NCBI RefSeq assembly: GCF_010389155.1
Contig: NC_057761.1
Coordinates: 53,442,587 to 53,506,586, forward strand
DNA length: 64,000 nt
Source of the DNA: Erigeron canadensis
Lineage: Eukaryota > Streptophyta > Magnoliopsida > Asterales > Asteraceae
Direction: 5' to 3'
Position numbers and translations under genes: made by a program. How positions within the stretch are numbered: position 1 is the first letter of the stretch; each line of letters begins with the position of its first letter. The notes beneath the pieces were generated by a model. It made no database searches and was not told the origin of the DNA. It saw nothing but the letters and a program-made list of their open reading frames with translations. Below are positions 24,240 through 36,539 of this stretch, piece after piece.

Positions 24240-27200
24240 CCTACTTGGACCATTCCCATTTTCTTAGCAAACTTTAACAGCTTGGTACTTGGCAGACTCT
24301 TTGTTTATAGATCAGCAACTTGCTCTTCAGTATCAACCGGCACCATTTCTATTTCACTTCTCAGTACCTTCTCCGTATGTAGTGATAATGTACCTCAATA
24401 TGTTTGGTACGAGCATGGAACACTGGGTTTTCAGCAAGTTTTATGGCTGAAATATTGTCACACATTAGCTTGACTTGATAGTCTACTTTCTGGTTCAATT
24501 CTTCAAACAATCGAACTAACCAAGTGCATTCCTGAGCAGCAGCTCGAACTAACCAAGTGCATTCCTGAGCAGCAGCTCTATATTCTACTTCCGTGGTAGA
24601 CAACGACACAGTAGGTTGTCATTTACTACAGCATGATATAGCACTCGATCCATACATGAAAACATAACCGGTAGTTGATCTTCTAGTGCTATAGTCTCCT
24701 GCATAATCAAAGTCACAAAAGCCAACTAACCTTTGATTATGCTCCCTCTTGAACTCTATTCCTCTGTTTACAGTAGCTTTAATATACTTCAACACTCGAC
24801 GAGCTGCAACTAAATGAGGCTTTCGTGGGCTTTGCATATACCTACTTAACATCCCAACAACAAATGATATGTCGGGTCGAGTTAAAGTAAGGTAAATCAG
24901 ACTTCCTATCATCTTTCTGTATAATGAAGCGTCTTCCAACTCTCTGCCTTCTTCTGCTCTTATCTTCACATTCTGGTCCATAGGAGTGATGGACGGTGCA
25001 GAATCTCACTAGCGTAGTTGGTTTGGTGCATAATTGTTTTATCACTGCTATACTTTAGCTCCAAGCCAAGAAAATGATTAAGTCTGCCAAGATCCTTCAT
25101 CTTGAACCGCACACTCAAATTTGATTTGAGTTGTTCAATTTCTTCTTCTATATCTCCGGTTATAATTAGGTCGTCTACATATACAAGGACAGCTACAACC
25201 TTCTCACCAACCTGCTTAACAAATAAACTTGCATCGGCATTGGTTAGTTTAAAACCATTTTGCTCCAGACACTCACCAATTTTACCGAACCAAGCTCGTG
25301 GTGACTGTTTTAGCCCATAAATCGCTTTCTTCAATTTGCACATATACCCGAGATGTTCTTTGTTCTCAAAACCCAACAGTTGATACAAGTAAATGGGGTG
25401 ATCCAAGTCCCCATACAGAAAAGCGTTGTGCACGTCCATTTGCCACAAGTTCCAACGTTTACTTGTTGCAATTGCTAACAACACCCGGATGGTAGTTAGC
25501 TTTGCAACAGGGCTGAAGGTATCCTCATAGTCAAGCCTGTACTGCTGAGTGAACCCACGTGCCACTAAGCGTGCTTTATACCTGTCAACCGATCCGTCAG
25601 CCTTCTTCTTCAACTTATATACCCATTTGCAAGACACCAACGTTGCATCCTTGGGTTTTTGAACTAATTCCCAAGTCTGGTTCTTCATAAGAGCATTCAT
25701 CTCCTTGTTCATTGCTTGCTGCCATTCTGCTTTTCCAAGTGCTTCTTCAAAATGTTCTGGTTCAAGTAACTTGTCTTCAATGATGGCAACATTGGCATTA
25801 GCATAGCGAGGGTTAGGCTTTCTTACCCGCTCTGATCTTCTTAGTGCAGATTCATGTTGAGGTTGTTCTTCACTATTTACAATCTCAGTTTCTAGCATTT
25901 CACCATCAGGTTGTTCTGCCCCGGGGTCATCAAAAGTCAACTTTACTTTTGATGCCTCGAGTTCGTCTTTCAAATTCTGAGTATCAGGAAGTATTGTTTT
26001 CCTATCTTCTGACCACCATGAGGAGTTCTCATCGAAAATAACATGCCTTGACACATACATCTTCCCGGTATTCGGCTCACAACATTTCCATCCTTTTCTT
26101 TCAGAATCATATCCCACAAACACACATCTAATGGCTCGTTTCTCAAGCTTGTCTCTAAGGTGACTAGGAATAAACACATAACAAACATTTTCAAAATTTT
26201 TGAAGTAACTAACTTTGGGCTTTATTCCCAGCAACTTTTCAATTGGAGAAACATAATCCATACCTTGGGAGGGAGCCCGATTGATGATGAACGCTGCTGT
26301 TCTCATAGCTTCTTCCCAAAAACGACCAGACACGTTTTTGCTATGCATCATGCTCCTCATTACTTCACCAAGATGCCGGTTCTTCCGCTCGGATACTCCA
26401 TTTTGTTGAGGAGTATTCGGGCACGTTAGCTGTCTCCTGATACTCTTATCTTTTAAATAATTTGAGAATTCAGATGAAAGGTACTCACCACCATTATCTG
26501 ACCTCAAACATCGAACCTTCTTTCCTGTTAAAGTTTCTGAATCGCCTTCAAACTCTTTAAATCTTGCGAACACCTCTGCCTTTTCTTTTAAGAAATACAC
26601 CCATGAATATCGAGAATAATCATCGATAAATGTTATCATGTATTTCATACCTAGAATTGAAGGTTGCTTTACTGGACCAAATACATCAGAGTGAATCAGC
26701 TCCATACATTCATTTGCCTGATACCGTGCTTCTTTGGGGAAGGATAGTTGCTTGGCTTTTCCTAATTGATATCCAGAACACACTATTTCTTTGTTGAGTT
26801 TTAGCTTCGGAAGCCCACTCACTAAACCTTTATCTGCCATCAAACCCAACTTGTCCAGGCCCACATAGCCCAATCTCTGGTGCCACATATCTGCGTTATT
26901 ATTCCCTTTGGCCCGATTAACATATGCAGACTCAGCATTCAACACATAAACAGCCTCTCTTTTGTGACCCTGAAGAATGGGGACCGATGGCGTTTCAAAT
27001 TCTTTGAAAATCTTTACATCCTCGGGACCAAGTAGGATGTAGTGCCCATCTTCAATGAACTGCGAAACTAATAACAGATTCCTCTTCATTCCCTTGACAT
27101 GATAAACATCATTCAAGGTTAACCCTGGACTGCAGTTGTTGGTCGAAAAAATTACATCTCCGGTGCTCTCGATATGGTGCTTGGAATTGTCAGCCAATAC

Positions 27201-28265
27201 CACTACTCTGCTTCCAGCATATTTGCTTACATTGGACAACTTCTTCCTTTCACCTGTCATATGATTCGTACATCCCGAATCCACGATCCAATCATCCAGT
27301 CGTTTCTCTCGTTTTTCGGTGGTGGCTGTGAAGGCAAACACATCCTCGATTTGGGCAACTAACGCCTCTGCATCCCAACCTTCTTCAACTCTAGTTGTTG
27401 CAGCGTTACCTTCTTCGGCCTTGGGTGACCTGCAATGTCTTGCCAGATGTCCTTTCTTCCCGCAATTATAGCAATTAAACGGAAACTTCTTACTTTTTCG
27501 TTGGTTCTTTCGGTAACTAGAAGGCTCACCTTGATCAGGTTTGTTTGAACTTTCCTAAAACCTTCCCTTTTCTGTTTGATTGTTGAAACCACGATAGCTC
27601 TTATCATGCTTGTATTTTCCTTTTCCCCGTTCAGCATACAAGGCCTCTACCTCCTGTTTAGGAGCACTTACATTTAGACTACCCATTTGTTTTGCTAGTG
27701 CCTCTTGATCGGCTAGCAAATTCTCGAATTCACCAAGAGTTGGTTGCTTAGGCCAACCTTGAATTGCCGCTACAAAGTTCTGATATTCAGCCTTCAAACC
27801 GTGTATAATAATTCTTTTCATACGCGGTTCACCGATTTTGGCTTCCGGATCGAGTTCACCAATTTCTCGGCACAAAGTTTTCACTTTGTGGAAGTATTGG
27901 TTAATCGTTAGCTCCTGTTGATTCACTGACATTAGCTTGTTTTCTAATAACTGCAATTTCGTGTCGTTCTTCTTTGAGAACAATACCGAGAGCACATCCC
28001 ATGCCTCCTTCGGGTTTGTTGCATCTCGTATATGTTCCAGCCACTCCTCTTCCGCAGTAGTCTTCAACACAAACATAGCTTTTCCTGCTTTGACCTTCCA
28101 TTTTCTCTGCTGAGTGTCTTCCTTCGGTTGTGTTGTCTCAGACCCGTTTACAACCTCCCACAGATCTTGCCCCTGTAGGAAAAACAAACTGATACAGGTG
28201 GCCCACGTGCTGTAATTTTTATGGTTGAGTTTCTTCACATCGCCTACCAATTGGAGATCACTCAT
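24240..28265 (-). pseudogene. Copia gag-pol polyprotein, inactivated
   Basis: Starts at 28265 with MSDLQLVGDVKKLNHKNYS. Gag (UBN2 type) ends in a zinc knuckle CYNCGKKGHLARHC. Then come the protease (VDSGCTNHM), GAG-pre-integrase and integrase (SDVFGPVKQPS, FIDDYSRYSWVYF), reverse transcriptase (YVDDLIITG), and RNase H (STTEVEYRAAAQ). Gag and pol share one frame but for an in-frame TAG at 27555-27557, between gag and the zinc knuckle. A frameshift follows near 24980-25010, then TGA at 24619-24621, a 33-bp tandem duplication at about 24506-24571 repeating RAAAQECTWLV, a further frameshift near 24370, and a late stop. It cannot make full pol. Each lesion is small, so the element was probably active before it inserted. 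Confidence 0.92.
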
Positions 28266-28268
28266 TGT

Positions 28269-28281
28269 GGCTCTGATACCA
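28269..28281 (-). other. Primer-binding site of the Copia element
   Basis: On the minus strand TGGTATCAGAGCC, complementary to the 3' end of initiator tRNA-Met, two bases from the 5' LTR and just before the gag ATG at 28265. Confidence 0.9.
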
Positions 28282-28283
28282 CT

Positions 28284-28687
28284 TTTTAAATATGAAAGTA
28301 TGATAGTTAAAATAACTAACAAGTAACTCACAGTAGCTATGTTTTAATGAAGGAAAAATGTGATAAAAGAAGAAACGTATGCTCACAAAGTGAAAGAACT
28401 TTTCTATTGAAAAAATTGTGAATACTAAAGTGATAGAAAATTACAAAATAAATAGACCTGGAGCAACCTCCAACGTTCACAATTTGACCAGAAAATAAGG
28501 AGATAAAAGTGTGTCTACTTACTACTCATTCTACTAGCTGTTACTCATTTATGATGCAAAAATAAATAAAACACAAAATAAATCTATTTGACTAAAACTA
28601 ACTTCCAGCAAAATCTGGTGCTAGTTGGCATGATCTTTATTCCCACGTGGAGTAGCAATTACCATTAGGCAATGTAAAATTTTAACA
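28284..28687 (-). repeat. Copia 5' LTR
   Basis: 404 bp, near-identical to 23822-24226. Its inner end reads TTTTAAATATG where the other LTR has TGTTAAATATG, so the terminal TG has mutated. Confidence 0.93.
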
Positions 28688-29654
28688 GATGGTTCATTTG
28701 ATGCTGTTGTCAAAGGTTGTGATGGCGTTTTTCATACTGCATCACCCATCTTTTTCCATGCCAATCACCCACAGGTCCATCCTCCCGTCAATTACACTTT
28801 GTGTTTTGTTGTTTTCGTGACCACAAATCAACTCTTTTTGTACTGATGTAGGTGGTTGTTTATGGTACTTTCAGGAAGATCTAATTGACCCAGCAGTGAA
28901 GGGAACGCTGAATGTTTTAACTTCATGTTCTAAGGTTCCATCTAGTAAAAGGGTGGTTTAGACTGTGTGACTGTATTCTAGCAAAAATTGCTTATGGAGG
29001 AGTATTGTCACATAACAAATACATGATAGTATCGGTTCTTACATATTGTAAAAGATTAGGGAGTAAACGACACAAATCGTCCCTGTGGTTTATCAAAATG
29101 ATCACATTTTGTCCTTTCTAATTCAAAACATCACAGCCAGTCGTTTATAGGAGGATAAGGTTCACATATAATCCTTTGACCGGTCAACCGTTATCTAGTC
29201 TCTGTTACACCCCCACGTGAGGGGTATTCCAGTCTTTTCTCTCCCCCTCTTACCACTCTTTCTTCTTCAATATTCTTTTCCAGAATTTTTTCTCACCTTT
29301 AAAATCAAAAATAATTTCAATACTTAAATAATATACAAAATTTATTATGATACATTTGGAATCTGATATCTTTTGAAACCAAAAGCCGTAGCTTAAAACA
29401 AATTTATGTATATGTGTGAAACATCCGTCCTTGTAGTTCAGTAGTAGATATATGATAATATGAAACCACTGTGAAATCAACAGCAACATTTATAACCAGT
29501 TTTAACCCTAAAAATATTAGCATATACATATATACATATACATACACCTTGTCATGATTTAAATAAAATTGATCCCTTATTGTGTGGGTTGTGTCATGCG
29601 GCCAAAAGAAAGAACAAAAAAAAAAGAGTTGTTGTATTCATTGTGTAGCCGTCA

Positions 29655-29741
29655 AAAGAAAGAAAGAAAGAAAGAATAAAAAGAATTGCGTGAATAATTG
29701 AAAGAAAGAAAGAAAGAATAAAAAGAATTGCGTGAATAATT
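29655..29741. repeat. Tandem duplication, unit about 44 bp
   Basis: Two nearly perfect copies of a (GAAA)n run followed by GAATAAAAAGAATTGCGTGA and ATAATT, inside the Mutator-like element. Confidence 0.85.
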
Positions 29742-30244
29742 TTGATTGGTGTATGCTGCATTCATTCAATATCAATGTACAAATATATATATAATAATAA
29801 CAAAATTCATTATGTGGTCATGCTCTATACTAGTCGCCGATCCAACAAGATAAATTATAATGAGATCGACTGTACATATATTTGTTGAATCTCGATGCAT
29901 ATTTCCAGATCTAAACAAAACCCACAAAATAGATCACGACGAGTATGCCACCAAGATCACTCACCGGAAGATCCGCTGATGATTGATGATGAAGAAGATG
30001 ATGAAGATATCGAACCATTACTTACACCAATGATGAAGATTTCGATCCGGAACACCTTTCAACAACCCCTAGATCTCTTCTCTGTCACCATCTCCAATCT
30101 GCCATCCACCACCACCAACATCATCAAAATAAAAACGATATAGATTTAGATTAAGAAACAAATAGATTATTATTAAATAGATATAGATAGAGAGATAGAT
30201 AGATCAAATAGATTAATTTGTGGTTGAATTTTTTTGGTATAAAA

Positions 30245-31689
30245 CTAGTGGAATTGCCCCGGCGTTGCCCGGGGTCGTAGCTTTTGTGTGTTTTTTTTAA
30301 GAGTTTATATTCGTTCTAAAGACCCAAACTTAGATGTACGTATTACAAAACAACTACCAGCATCATAATATAAGGATAGTTAATTGTTTATCCTCGAAGT
30401 TGGTTTCTTTTTTGTCTTACTTAAAATTCGTTAGAAACCAGTAAATATATGTCGTATTTGTATCGTAACCCAATACCAATAAATTAAATGATGTTTAGTG
30501 TAACATTTACTTAAGAATAAATGTAAACTATAATATTCATTAACATAAAATTTCATTAACAGAAATATATAATGTCTATTGAAGAATAATTGATTTATCT
30601 AAAAATTTATGAAGGTTGATAAAAAATTAAAATTATTATAATTATTATAATATGATTGTTATTGTTATATAGTAATAAATAAGTAAATGTAAAATGATGA
30701 TTTGTGTAACTTTGATTCAAATTATAACCCCACCTCATGACATCCCAATTCCACATGCTATGCCACCTATTATCCTGCTACCCTTCAAACTCTTGTTGCT
30801 TACTTAGACTTTAGTTCTTGATTTTCCAAATATCCTTTCAAAAACATACACACGTATACAGATAGTTACACATGTATGTGTGAGTCTATGACTCATGTTA
30901 AAAACACCCACCATTTCAACCACAAATATTCTATCTTTTATCTCATTCCAACCCCCAAAAAAATCATGTAAAAACACCATCCTTATTTGTTTGGTTTAGT
31001 TAAGTCCGCCACTGAAGCTGTGCACATTAAAGTATGAAAAAAGGTAAATGATTTTGAAATATATAGATACAAACAAAATTTAAACATGGATTTGTGATAC
31101 ACTCCATCGAAAGTGAATTATGAAGGAAGAAAAAACTTGTACAGTATTTGATATTTGGCATGCTCCAGAGGTACCAAGTTACAGCAAATTACTACTAATT
31201 AACACGCCGACACGGTAACAACCGTCATCGAACAATACCGCTGGCCTGAAACACTTCCGGGGGCTGCTAACGACGACGCCCAAGATGACAAATTCTGCAG
31301 GTTGAGGAACCACCAAACAGTTATTAATAGAAGAAGACATCTAGGAAGACAACAACCGTATATTTCCGGCGTAAAACACCTCCAATGGACGCCGACGACT
31401 ACGACGATGACGGCAGTTGCGGATTGAAGAGAGACCTTTAAGCATCTTTCAAAATAAGAAACCAATTAAGTATAGCAGAAGGTAAAAAGTTTGTAAGAGA
31501 TAAAGAGAGAAGATAGAGGGGGCAAAATATAAAGAATTGTTTGTAAATTTAGGCCAAATTTTTTCATTAGCCGACAATGATAAAGACAAACAACCGAAGT
31601 AAGCCGATTACAAGCCAACCAAGCCAATTACTATCCAACCAAGCCATCTACTGTAGCAATCCAAATTTGGATTGTTATATATATAATGA
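30245..31689 (-). mobile_element. Probable non-autonomous Helitron nested in the Mutator-like element
   Basis: Read on the minus strand, the 3' end has a GC-rich hairpin (stem CCCCGG/CCGGGG, six-base loop, 30257-30274), eight bases, then CTAG (30248-30245) followed by T. This is a clear Helitron 3' terminus. The proposed 5' end at 31689 reads TCATTATATATATAACAATC preceded by A, as expected, but that boundary is a guess. No Rep/helicase is coded. Confidence 0.55.
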
Positions 31690-32023
31690 TACCACCATCA
31701 CCTACCCTTTCTCTAAATAGATGTAGATTTATGCATATATTTTTGGATATGGATATAGATTTTAACAAGTTTGGTCCCTGAAAGTTCCAGCCAAAAAGAT
31801 CAAGTTTGGTCCTTTATTCTTGTGAAAGTACCAATATACCCCTCACGTGGGAGGCATGCGGGAATTTAACAGAGACTAGATAACGGTTGACCGGTCAAAG
31901 GACTATATGTGAACCTTATCCTCCTATAAAGGACTGTCAGTGATGTTTTGAATTAGAAAGGACGAAACCTGATCATTTTGATAAACCACAGGGACGATTT
32001 GTGTCATTTACTCTAGATTAGGG

Positions 32024-35000
32024 GTAAAAGTGTCAAGTCTGAAAGATTGTTACAATTTGTATAAATACACAACTATTATCAATAACATGCAGATATAAGT
32101 TTGATAAACAATTCATTTTTCACTAAATTCTTATGTGTTTTCCCTCTAACACAAGGTCGGTACAATTGATCAAAAGTTATACCATTTTGCATTATATAAA
32201 ATATAAAATAAACTGCAACAACCTACAAAACATTTTGAATTCACTTTTATGGTTGTAACATTTATTTAATGAAAGAAAAATGAAAACAAATAAAAGGAAA
32301 AATAAGAAAAACTAAAATCCAAAAGAAGTTAACTAATTAATCTTTTATAATATAAAACCATTAATTGTATACAAATGTACATAGATATATTGATCATTAA
32401 TAGGTTGGTATTTTGGGTTATCCTACTAAAAATTTGTGAGAACAAGCCTAATAAAAATAAAAAAGAAAATTAAAACATAAAAGCATAAAAGAAAAGAAAA
32501 TGATATATATTTATAACAACTATTAGCCATTTACAAAAATATATATTTTACGCAGTTATAAACTGTGCAGTAAAATATGTACATTTGTTGTAGATGAATA
32601 ATAATTGTTGTAGATTTATCGCTACCCTAAAAGAAAGGGATCAATCCCTTGATCTGGTAGTTCATTTAATAGCCAAACATGTAGAAATTTTCTTAAGCAC
32701 TTTTGTTTTAAAATTAATAAAATATTACATGTTAAATTAATTTAAATATGAGAGTTGTTAAGAACAAAAGGTGTGGGCAAAAAAAAAGAGCGCTTATGTG
32801 GCATGGGGGTCGCCCTCTTTTGCCCCAAACACAGCCCCATGGGGCAAACCTCCCTTTAGGCGAACCCTCACGACCGTCCTTTTTTTACCTTGACTATCAC
32901 GTGGATAGAGGTAAGTACATAAAATATGCTTTTTTATTATTTTTTTTCTCGTCCTCCTCACTCTATATATACAAAACTTCCTTTCGTCACATGTCACATA
33001 ATGTAAGTCGCCTCACTCTCTAAAATTCACTCATTTTCACTTTTTTCAAGGGTAACTCTTTCTACCCTACATGCCACATGGCGTAAGTCGCCCTTCCCTT
33101 CTTCCATCACCACTCCTCTTAGTCTAATTATTGATGTAATGTTTGTACTGCTTCGAAACCTTCACTTCACTTTGTATTAATAAAGGATGTAATGTCACTT
33201 AATCACAGACTCATTGCTTATATTGTTTACTTACAAAGTATATGTCGTAAATCTATATATATATTAGCCAAATGTCCGCACGGTGCAGTGGTGAGATAGT
33301 AGGGGTGATAAGTCAAAAAGTGGGATAGATTATAGGAGATTATTGATCATAAGCGGTGATAGGTCATAGAGGTGATCGGTGATATGGTGATCTACCTGAC
33401 GGGCCTCGCCCTTAGCCGTACGACTCCGCCCCATATTTAAAAATTTTTTGAAAGTGCATCGAAATGACATCTCTAATGAAAAAGCATGAAATTTTAAGAA
33501 CACTCATATAACTTTTATAACTTATCAATGTATGATTTTTGAGATAAAAGACTTTGAATGAAATAAAGGAAGAAAATGATTTATGGAGGTAAGAGAAAAA
33601 AATGAGTAGTTGAGATTTAAGGAGAAAGAGAAAAATTAGTGGTTGAGATTTAAGGGTATTATAGATATAATAGGTGATGATTCAAAGTAATGCATAAGAT
33701 GAGTAATTTGGATAGATCAAGTTTTGTTTTTGAAAATGAGATGGGGTAAATGCTTTATAAGGTAGTTTAGATGTATATATAGTCAATCCTTACATTGTAG
33801 GATATTAATGCTAAACTAGAGAGGTACACGCGCAATACACTAGTAGCGACAACGACCAGAAGTGGTGGCAACTATGAGTGGAGTATGCGGTGGTAGTAAC
33901 GACGACATGTGATGGTGGAGACGATGAGTGGATGATGCAGTGGTAGCGGTGTGGTTAATAATGTAAAAATAACTAATATAAAAGGGGTGGTGTAATTATT
34001 TTAAGGGTAGTGTATATATTTAAATTAGTGAATAAAGAAAAGTGTAATTTGGGTAGATAGAGTTGTAATATATTTTAGGGTATTTTGGGTAAAAAAGTGT
34101 GCGAGTCTCGAAACTAATACGAGTAGTGTTTAAGGTTTTAAAGATATAATGTTTAAAAGGATAAAATGGTAGTTTTTTATAAATAAAGGCTCAATGGCGA
34201 ATATTGTAAGTTGAGGGGGTTAATTGATAAATCATATTCCCTCTTGAATCTTCTATCAAATTATCAACTTATTAGTAGAACACTCGCCATCTTTCTAACA
34301 AATTCAATGTACTCAGTGTACTCGCTGCTACTGCTTCATTTTCCCCAATTCTAAACCTCATCTACGTACATCTGTAAACCCTAATTTCTGATTTTAGACG
34401 CCAAACACTTGAAAGGTATAATTACTTACTTATAAGTGTACACACAATATGTATATTGTATAGGGTAGGGTTAACGTGATATCATTGAGAACCGTGAGAA
34501 ACATTAGTCTCCCATCTTTTTCTTTCTGGTGTGGATTTTGAATTTATTTTTGTTTTTTATTTCTTTTAACAAAAACCCATTCAAAAAAAAGTTTTTTTTT
34601 TCTTTGTAAAAAATCATATGAGTTACGTGTTAAAAATTATGGATACGGGATGGGTGCTGCCCTCATCCGTTCTAAGGGTTGTAATCATGTAATGTTATGG
34701 ATTTGATGGGCGGAGATCCAAGAGATGGTGACGGTTTGATACGGTACGGGCGTAGCCCTTAACTCTAAGGGCTTTGCTCTTAGAGATGGTTTTTTAGTGG
34801 CTCATGGTTCTCACCATATACGTTCTCGCTTGATCCTTCACTATATGTGTGTGTATATATATATATATGTATGTATGTTTGTATGTATCAGCCTGTACCT
34901 ATCTGTATCTATTCACTTATATTTGAGTTTGATTGAAAATGTCTTAGGATTGTTTAATTTGGGGGTGAATTTTTGGTTCCGATAGATTAGTATAATGTGT

Positions 35001-35234
35001 TTATATTTTGATTTTTTTGATATATATGTATTTATATGCATAGGTAATCATTAAATTTGATGGCATTTATATGAATTTACCTATATGTACTTGATTATAT
35101 ATGTATTTATATATGTAGCTGTTCAAATATAATAAAATGTATAGATTCATTTATAATTTTGATAACAGTTATATGAATTTACTTGATTATATATGTGGTG
35201 GTTATGTAAACTATATCCATGTTTTTCTAGAGTA
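32024..35234. other. Intergenic, repeat-rich, no gene seen
   Basis: A moderately GC-rich island of unknown origin at about 32755-33110 has short self-similar blocks (ATGTCACATAATGTAAGTCGCC and ATGCCACATGGCGTAAGTCGCC share most bases). A dispersed repeat lies at 33290-33435, imperfect GGTGG-type minisatellite text at about 33855-33955, and another fragment of the dispersed repeat near 34650-34790. Short open frames have no motif. Confidence 0.5.
33290..33435 (+). repeat. Dispersed repeat shared with 50640-50840
   Basis: Text such as GTGATAGGTCATAGAGG, ATGGTGATCTACCTGACGGG and CCTCGCCCTTAGC recurs in reverse complement at about 50690-50820. A shorter related stretch (TACGGTACGGGCGTAGCCCTT) lies near 34740-34761. 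Probably parts of one MITE family. Confidence 0.7.
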
Positions 35235-36520
35235 ATCATCAATGAAAACCCACACATACCTCCTGTCCCCCCTTGAGGCAGGTTATATCTGTGGGGATGA
35301 GTTGCAATCTCTCCGTAGCTTGCCAGCTACTGGATTTAGGTATAACATTTCTTTGTTGCTTGCCGATTTCACATACATCACACACTTTACTTTTCTCCAC
35401 GATCTTTGGCAACTCTTTAACCGTTCCGTTATATTGCATTGTTCCGATTGCTTTGTAGTTGACATGAGCAAGTCTCTTGTGCCATAGTTGAGACTCACTA
35501 CTGTCACTGACAAGCATACAACTTGTCCATGCACACTAGGGGTACTTTATATAGGCAATATACGATTTCTGGTCATTGTAGATGAGAATATTAGGCCTCT
35601 GTCAGAAAGATTAGCCTTACAGACCCCATCCTTGATAATAAACGCAACATTCTTATCTTGAAGTTGCCCAATGCTTGTTAGATTTGATGTAAGTTCAGGA
35701 GCAAAGTAAACATTTGATATTACCTGAATTGAAGCATCCACATTCATCCTGAAATCTCCAATGCCTTTGACCTCCAGTCTTTTGTCATTTCCAAGTTTAA
35801 CAAAGTGTTGGAAGTTCTTGTATAGTTTGCTAAACCACATCATATTTCCAGTCATTTGATTTGAACAAGCTGAATCGGAGAACCATAAGTGCTCTCTGCA
35901 GTTTTTACTTCCTTCTGGAGTTGCCATTAGACTCATCTCTTCTTGTTTATATCTCCCTGTCAACACAGGTTCCATCATCCACCTCATCAATTACTACCAT
36001 AAGCGCCAATTCTTTATCATCTTCATATTCTGTATAGTTTACTGCCCTTAGATCATTTTGGCACTCATACTGCAACTGCCCCAACTTGTGGCACCTATAG
36101 CATTCCACTGTAGATTTGTCAAATTGCCCTCTACCGTGGCCTCTGCCTCTTCCTCTAGCTCCACCGATTCTCCCTCTTCCTCTTCCATAGTTGCCTTCAT
36201 TTTCGATTTTCAGGACTTGATCTTCAGATACCCTTTTCACAATTTTTGGTTCATGAACAAGTAGTGACCTCTCCACTTCTTCTACACGAGCATTGCCTTG
36301 ACATTTTACTTTCATAGCATCCTAGATTTGCTTGGCATTCTTCTTCTGGCCAATGGTTTTCAGAATTGTTTCGTCAATAGACTGGAACAGATAATTCTTG
36401 GCTTGAAATCTTGTAATCTATCCTCTTCGTTCTTCTTTCTTTCTTCTTCTGTGACTTGTACTTCCTTTTTAATCTCTTCATACGCTTCTTTGATCTGAAC
36501 AGGTTTTCCATGACCATGCT
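35235..36520 (-). mobile_element. Truncated Copia element, 5' coding part only
   Basis: Minus-strand fragments in several frames give gag text (YDHWSMVMENLFRSK, SIDETILKTIGQKKNAKQI), a CCHC-like knuckle (CYRCHKLGQLQYEC, with Gln in place of the usual His) after an RGRGRG run, the protease region (SACSNQMTGN), the GAG-pre-integrase motif (LWHKRLAHVNYKAI, CDVCEIGKQQR) and the start of integrase. Stops and frameshifts break it, for example TAG right after KNAKQI. Reverse transcriptase, RNase H and LTRs are absent. It differs in sequence from the element at 23.8-28.7 kb. The right end abuts a cellular gene fragment. Confidence 0.85.
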
Positions 36521-36539
36521 CCAGTGGTCATATGGCCAC

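Larger units (their letters stand above)
23822..28687 (-). mobile_element. Ty1/Copia LTR retrotransposon in exon 2 of SDR copy B
   Basis: Complete in structure, 4866 bp, antisense to the host gene. LTRs are 23822-24226 and 28284-28687. The target duplication is GATGT on the left (23817-23821) and GATGG on the right (28688-28692), a 5-bp repeat with one mismatch; copies A and C read GATGG here, so the left repeat changed. In the element's own direction: 5' LTR (right), primer site for initiator tRNA-Met, gag, protease, integrase, reverse transcriptase, RNase H, polypurine tract (AAATGAGAGAGAG next to 24226), 3' LTR. The order integrase before reverse transcriptase defines Copia. Confidence 0.95.
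23189..28958 (+). pseudogene. SDR copy B, split by a Copia element and truncated in exon 3
   Basis: Exon 1 (23189-23318) is intact and close to copy A ([19 protein letters not shown]). Exon 2 runs 23734-23821, is interrupted by the Copia element 23822-28687, and resumes at 28688-28774 with [20 protein letters not shown]. Exon 3 starts at 28875 with [20 protein letters not shown], but family similarity stops at 28958, the next codon is TAG, and the text after it is unrelated. Exons 4-6, including the Tyr-x-x-x-Lys active site, are missing at this spot, so no enzyme can be made. Removing the element and one target repeat would restore exon 2 continuity, so the Copia insertion and the 3' loss are two separate events. 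Splice sites of the remaining exons are still canonical. Confidence 0.9.
29062..32014. mobile_element. Mutator-like element with long TIRs, non-autonomous
   Basis: Terminal inverted repeats of about 170-180 bp at 29062-29235 and 31840-32014 share GACACAAATCGTCCCTGTGG, TTTATCAAAATGATCA, ATAGGAGGATAAGGTTCACA, TTTGACCGGTCAACCGTTAT and CCTCACGTG in mirrored order. The element is flanked by a perfect 9-bp direct repeat, AGATTAGGG (29053-29061 and 32015-32023), the Mutator signature. It carries no MURA-type transposase. Inside are an open frame at 29895-30143 of unknown identity with an Asp/Glu-rich run, a tandem duplication and a probable nested Helitron. It lies about 95 bp beyond the point where SDR copy B breaks off. 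Confidence 0.88.

Noticed and set aside
33255..33310. Second Helitron 3' end (CTAA with a GC-rich hairpin, minus strand)
   Set aside because: The hairpin is imperfect and no matching 5' end was found; too weak to call.
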